From AC-37 sp036389295 (lineage in GTDB: Bacteria > Actinomycetota > Thermoleophilia > Solirubrobacterales > Thermoleophilaceae), in assembly GCA_036389295.1 (NCBI GenBank), contig DASVQB010000004.1, forward strand, positions 1 through 64,000: a stretch of 64,000 bases of DNA, written 5' to 3'. The notes beneath the pieces were generated by a model. That model made no database searches. It was not told the DNA's origin and was given only the letters and a program-made list of their open reading frames with translations. The stretch's first letter is position 1; the number at the start of each line of letters is the position of its first letter. The position numbers and the translations under genes are program-made. Shown here piece after piece: positions 62,046-64,000 of this stretch.

Positions 62046-62729
62046 CTAGGACAGCCGCACGTTCACGAGCCGGGCGAACGCCACGACCCGCTGCGACGCG
62101 CTGTAGAGCGGGTGGCAGGCGCTCAGGACGAGCCGCTCGGGCCCCTTCACCCGCCTCGTGATCCAGGTCGCGTCGTTGTCGACGATCTGCGTCTTCTCGA
62201 CCCGGTACTCGAACCGCCCGTACGTCATCCTCAGGACGATCCGGTCGCCGCGCCTCAGCTTGTCGATGGTGCGGAACGGCGCCCCGTAGGTCGTCCGGTG
62301 GCCGGCGATGGCCACCGTCCCGGTCTCGCCCGGGAACGAGGTGGCCGGGTAGTGGCCGGGGCCCTTCCGGAGCACGTCGGTGCCGGTCCCCTGCACGAAC
62401 ACGTAGTGGCGGTCGAGGCTCGGCAGCTCGATCCTTCCCAGGGCGTCGCCGCTCCCGGCGCGGCGCTTCGAGAGCTCTGCGAGCCTGGCGACCCGCCGCC
62501 TCACGTCGCGGATCGAGGCGGTCAGCTCGCGGTCGCGCTTCGCGGCGCCGGTCGACGCGTCGAGCTCGCGCTCCAGCCGGTCCTGGTCGCGCGCCGCCCT
62601 GTAGGCGGAGATCGGCTCCTGCCAGGCCAGGGTGACCCCCGCATCGGCGAGCATCAGCACTCCGCTCACGATCATCACCGACGCGAGGAAGCGCAGCACG
62701 GCACGGATCCATCCGCCGCTGGGACGCAC
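62046..62729 (-). CDS. Class E-type sortase
   Basis: 227 residues. An N-terminal membrane helix is followed by a coiled stalk (about 45-90) and the sortase barrel. Catalytic residues are His144 (AIAGHRTTYG), Cys205 (VLSACHPLYSAS) and Arg214 (SQR). It joins LPXTG proteins to peptidoglycan outside the cell; the LPFTG protein encoded nearby is a candidate substrate. The GTG start follows a minus-strand TAGACT box by about 10 bases. The family call (class E) is from the His/Cys motif spacing and actinobacterial context. Confidence 0.87.
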   Translation of the reverse strand: MRPSGGWIRAVLRFLASVMIVSGVLMLADAGVTLAWQEPISAYRAARDQDRLERELDASTGAAKRDRELTASIRDVRRRVARLAELSKRRAGSGDALGRIELPSLDRHYVFVQGTGTDVLRKGPGHYPATSFPGETGTVAIAGHRTTYGAPFRTIDKLRRGDRIVLRMTYGRFEYRVEKTQIVDNDATWITRRVKGPERLVLSACHPLYSASQRVVAFARLVNVRLS

Positions 62730-62834
62730 AGCGTGAGCCAGTCTAGGACGCGCCGCGGGCGGCGGGATCCGGCGGCGAGGTCAGTACCCTAGGCGCGGCC
62801 CACGACCACGACCGAGGGAGTTGAGCCCTACCCG

Positions 62835-64000
62835 ATGGCGAAGCAGATGACCCCGCTCCCGGACGCGAAGTCCGTGCGCGTGAACCCGTCCGCGGCCGAG
62901 CTCAAGGAGCTGGCGGCGCGGATGCCGAACGCCCGGCGCACGAAGTACGACAACCTGAACGTCCAGACGGAGGTCCTCGCCCGCTCCAAGGCGTCCACGT
63001 TCCTGATCCTCGACGACCCGGAGTCCAGCTCGCAGCAGGCCATGTCGCGCGAGGAGGGCGAGCGCGTCGCCCAGCTCCAGGACGATTACATCGCCGGCCG
63101 GGACATGGTCGTGGTCGACGGCTACATCGGGAACGACCCCGAGTTCCGCACCCCGGCGCGGCTCTACATCGAGGAGTCGAACGCCAACATCGCCGGGATG
63201 CAGAAGCAGCTCTACTTCGACGTCGACGACCCGGACTCGTTCGAGCCGGAGCTCACCGTCATCTACACGCCCAACCTGGCGGTCGAGGGCTTCCCCAACG
63301 ACAGGGTGATCTCGGTCGACCTCGAGCGCGGCGTCACGCGGGTCTGCCACTCGGACTACTTCGGCGAGTCCAAGAAGGGCGGCCTGCGGATGTGGAACAA
63401 GCTGGTCTACGACCGCGGCGGGCTCCCGCTCCACGCCGGGTGCAAGGTGATCCCGACCGACCGCGGCGACGTGGTCGGGCTGATCGTGGGCCTCTCGGGC
63501 ACGGGCAAGACCACCACGACGTTCACGCGCCAGAACGGCTCGCTCCCGGTGCAGGACGACTTCGTCGCGATGATGCCCGGCGGCAAGGTCTACGCGACCG
63601 AGGCGGGCTGCTTCGCGAAGACGTTCGCCCTCTCGTCCGAGGACGAGCCCACGATCCACGGCGCCGTCACGCGGCCGGAGGCCTACCTGGAGAACGTCTC
63701 GCAGGACGACCAGGGGGAGCTCGACTTCTTCGACACGAGCTACACGCAGAACGGCCGCGCCACGTTCTCGTTCTCGACGATCGAGGCCGCCGACGCGCGG
63801 CAGCTCCAGTCGGCCGACTTCCTGCTGATCCTCAACCGGAACGAGAACATCATCCCCGCGGTCGCGAAGCTCGACGCGGCGCAGGCCGCCGCCTACTTCA
63901 TGCTCGGCGAGACGCAGGGCACGAGCGCCGGCGGCGCCGAGGAGGCCGGCAAGTTCCTCCGCGTGCCGGGCACCAACCCGTTCTTCCCGGACGACCACGA
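62835..64000 (+). CDS. pckA: Phosphoenolpyruvate carboxykinase (ATP), N-terminal part (gene runs off the window)
   Basis: At least 388 residues, open at the window end. The ATP-binding kinase-1a loop is GLIVGLSGTGKTTTTF and is followed by kinase-2-like QDDFVAM and AGCFAKTF, with the metal-binding His in CHSDYFGES and later HGAV. The sequence is divergent from the E. coli type but matches throughout. It makes phosphoenolpyruvate from oxaloacetate in gluconeogenesis, which fits a cell that uses acetyl-CoA or malate units through the malyl-CoA lyase module. The ATG at 62835 was preferred as the first with downstream similarity. Confidence 0.88.
   Translation, partial: MAKQMTPLPDAKSVRVNPSAAELKELAARMPNARRTKYDNLNVQTEVLARSKASTFLILDDPESSSQQAMSREEGERVAQLQDDYIAGRDMVVVDGYIGNDPEFRTPARLYIEESNANIAGMQKQLYFDVDDPDSFEPELTVIYTPNLAVEGFPNDRVISVDLERGVTRVCHSDYFGESKKGGLRMWNKLVYDRGGLPLHAGCKVIPTDRGDVVGLIVGLSGTGKTTTTFTRQNGSLPVQDDFVAMMPGGKVYATEAGCFAKTFALSSEDEPTIHGAVTRPEAYLENVSQDDQGELDFFDTSYTQNGRATFSFSTIEAADARQLQSADFLLILNRNENIIPAVAKLDAAQAAAYFMLGETQGTSAGGAEEAGKFLRVPGTNPFFPDDH

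Overview
The window is a very high G+C actinobacterial chromosome segment. Protein content suggests the deep-branching class Thermoleophilia (Solirubrobacter/Conexibacter-like), which is inferred from gene content and not from a marker gene. No tRNA, rRNA, insertion sequence, prophage or CRISPR array was seen. Genes are tightly packed with many ATGA, GTGA and TGATG overlaps. Many first genes of transcription units carry a TANNNT box 6-9 bases before the start codon, the layout of leaderless actinobacterial transcripts.

Region 1 (1-25 kb) is mainly housekeeping: glutamate synthase gltB (3' part) and gltD, a methyltransferase, a cupin, a DUF2277 protein, a class III alcohol dehydrogenase, a penicillin-acylase-type amidase overlapping a flavin amine oxidase, fdhD, a principal-type sigma factor, a zinc-ribbon protein, a membrane-anchored cytochrome c, an AhpD-like/HxlR pair with a palindromic operator, glutamine synthetase, a YyaL-type thioredoxin-domain protein, a uracil-DNA-glycosylase-like protein, an amidohydrolase and an acyl-CoA synthetase. 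Two c-di-AMP (ydaO-type) riboswitches, at about 13.6 and 25.1 kb, sit immediately before a repeat-bearing membrane protein and an NlpC/P60-type hydrolase.

Region 2 (25-34 kb) holds acyl-CoA dehydrogenase, NUDIX, an MFS exporter and an SCP2-like protein. It also holds a compact carbon module: malyl-CoA lyase, two subunits of an ADP-forming acid-CoA ligase of the succinyl-CoA synthetase/malate thiokinase type, a ferredoxin and a divergent MaoC hydratase. Together these could convert malate to acetyl-CoA plus glyoxylate, or cleave methylmalyl-CoA.

Region 3 (34-41 kb) is secreted proteins: an NHL propeller and two neighbouring lysyl-oxidase homologues that both keep the copper histidines and the Lys/Tyr cofactor pair. 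One of them is extended by two LamG domains and an FN3 domain.

Region 4 (41-62.7 kb) is a large cell-surface polysaccharide locus: PHP tyrosine phosphatase, BY-kinase/chain-length regulator, two Wzy-like polymerases, two Wzx flippases, glycosyltransferases, a polysaccharide deacetylase, a glycoside hydrolase, a phosphoglycosyltransferase, two ATP-grasp ligases, a CelD/GNAT-like acyltransferase and a nucleotidyltransferase/thymidylate-kinase fusion. It ends with a class E sortase, and an LPXTG protein that is probably its substrate lies 2.5 kb away. The window ends inside a phosphoenolpyruvate carboxykinase (ATP-type) gene.
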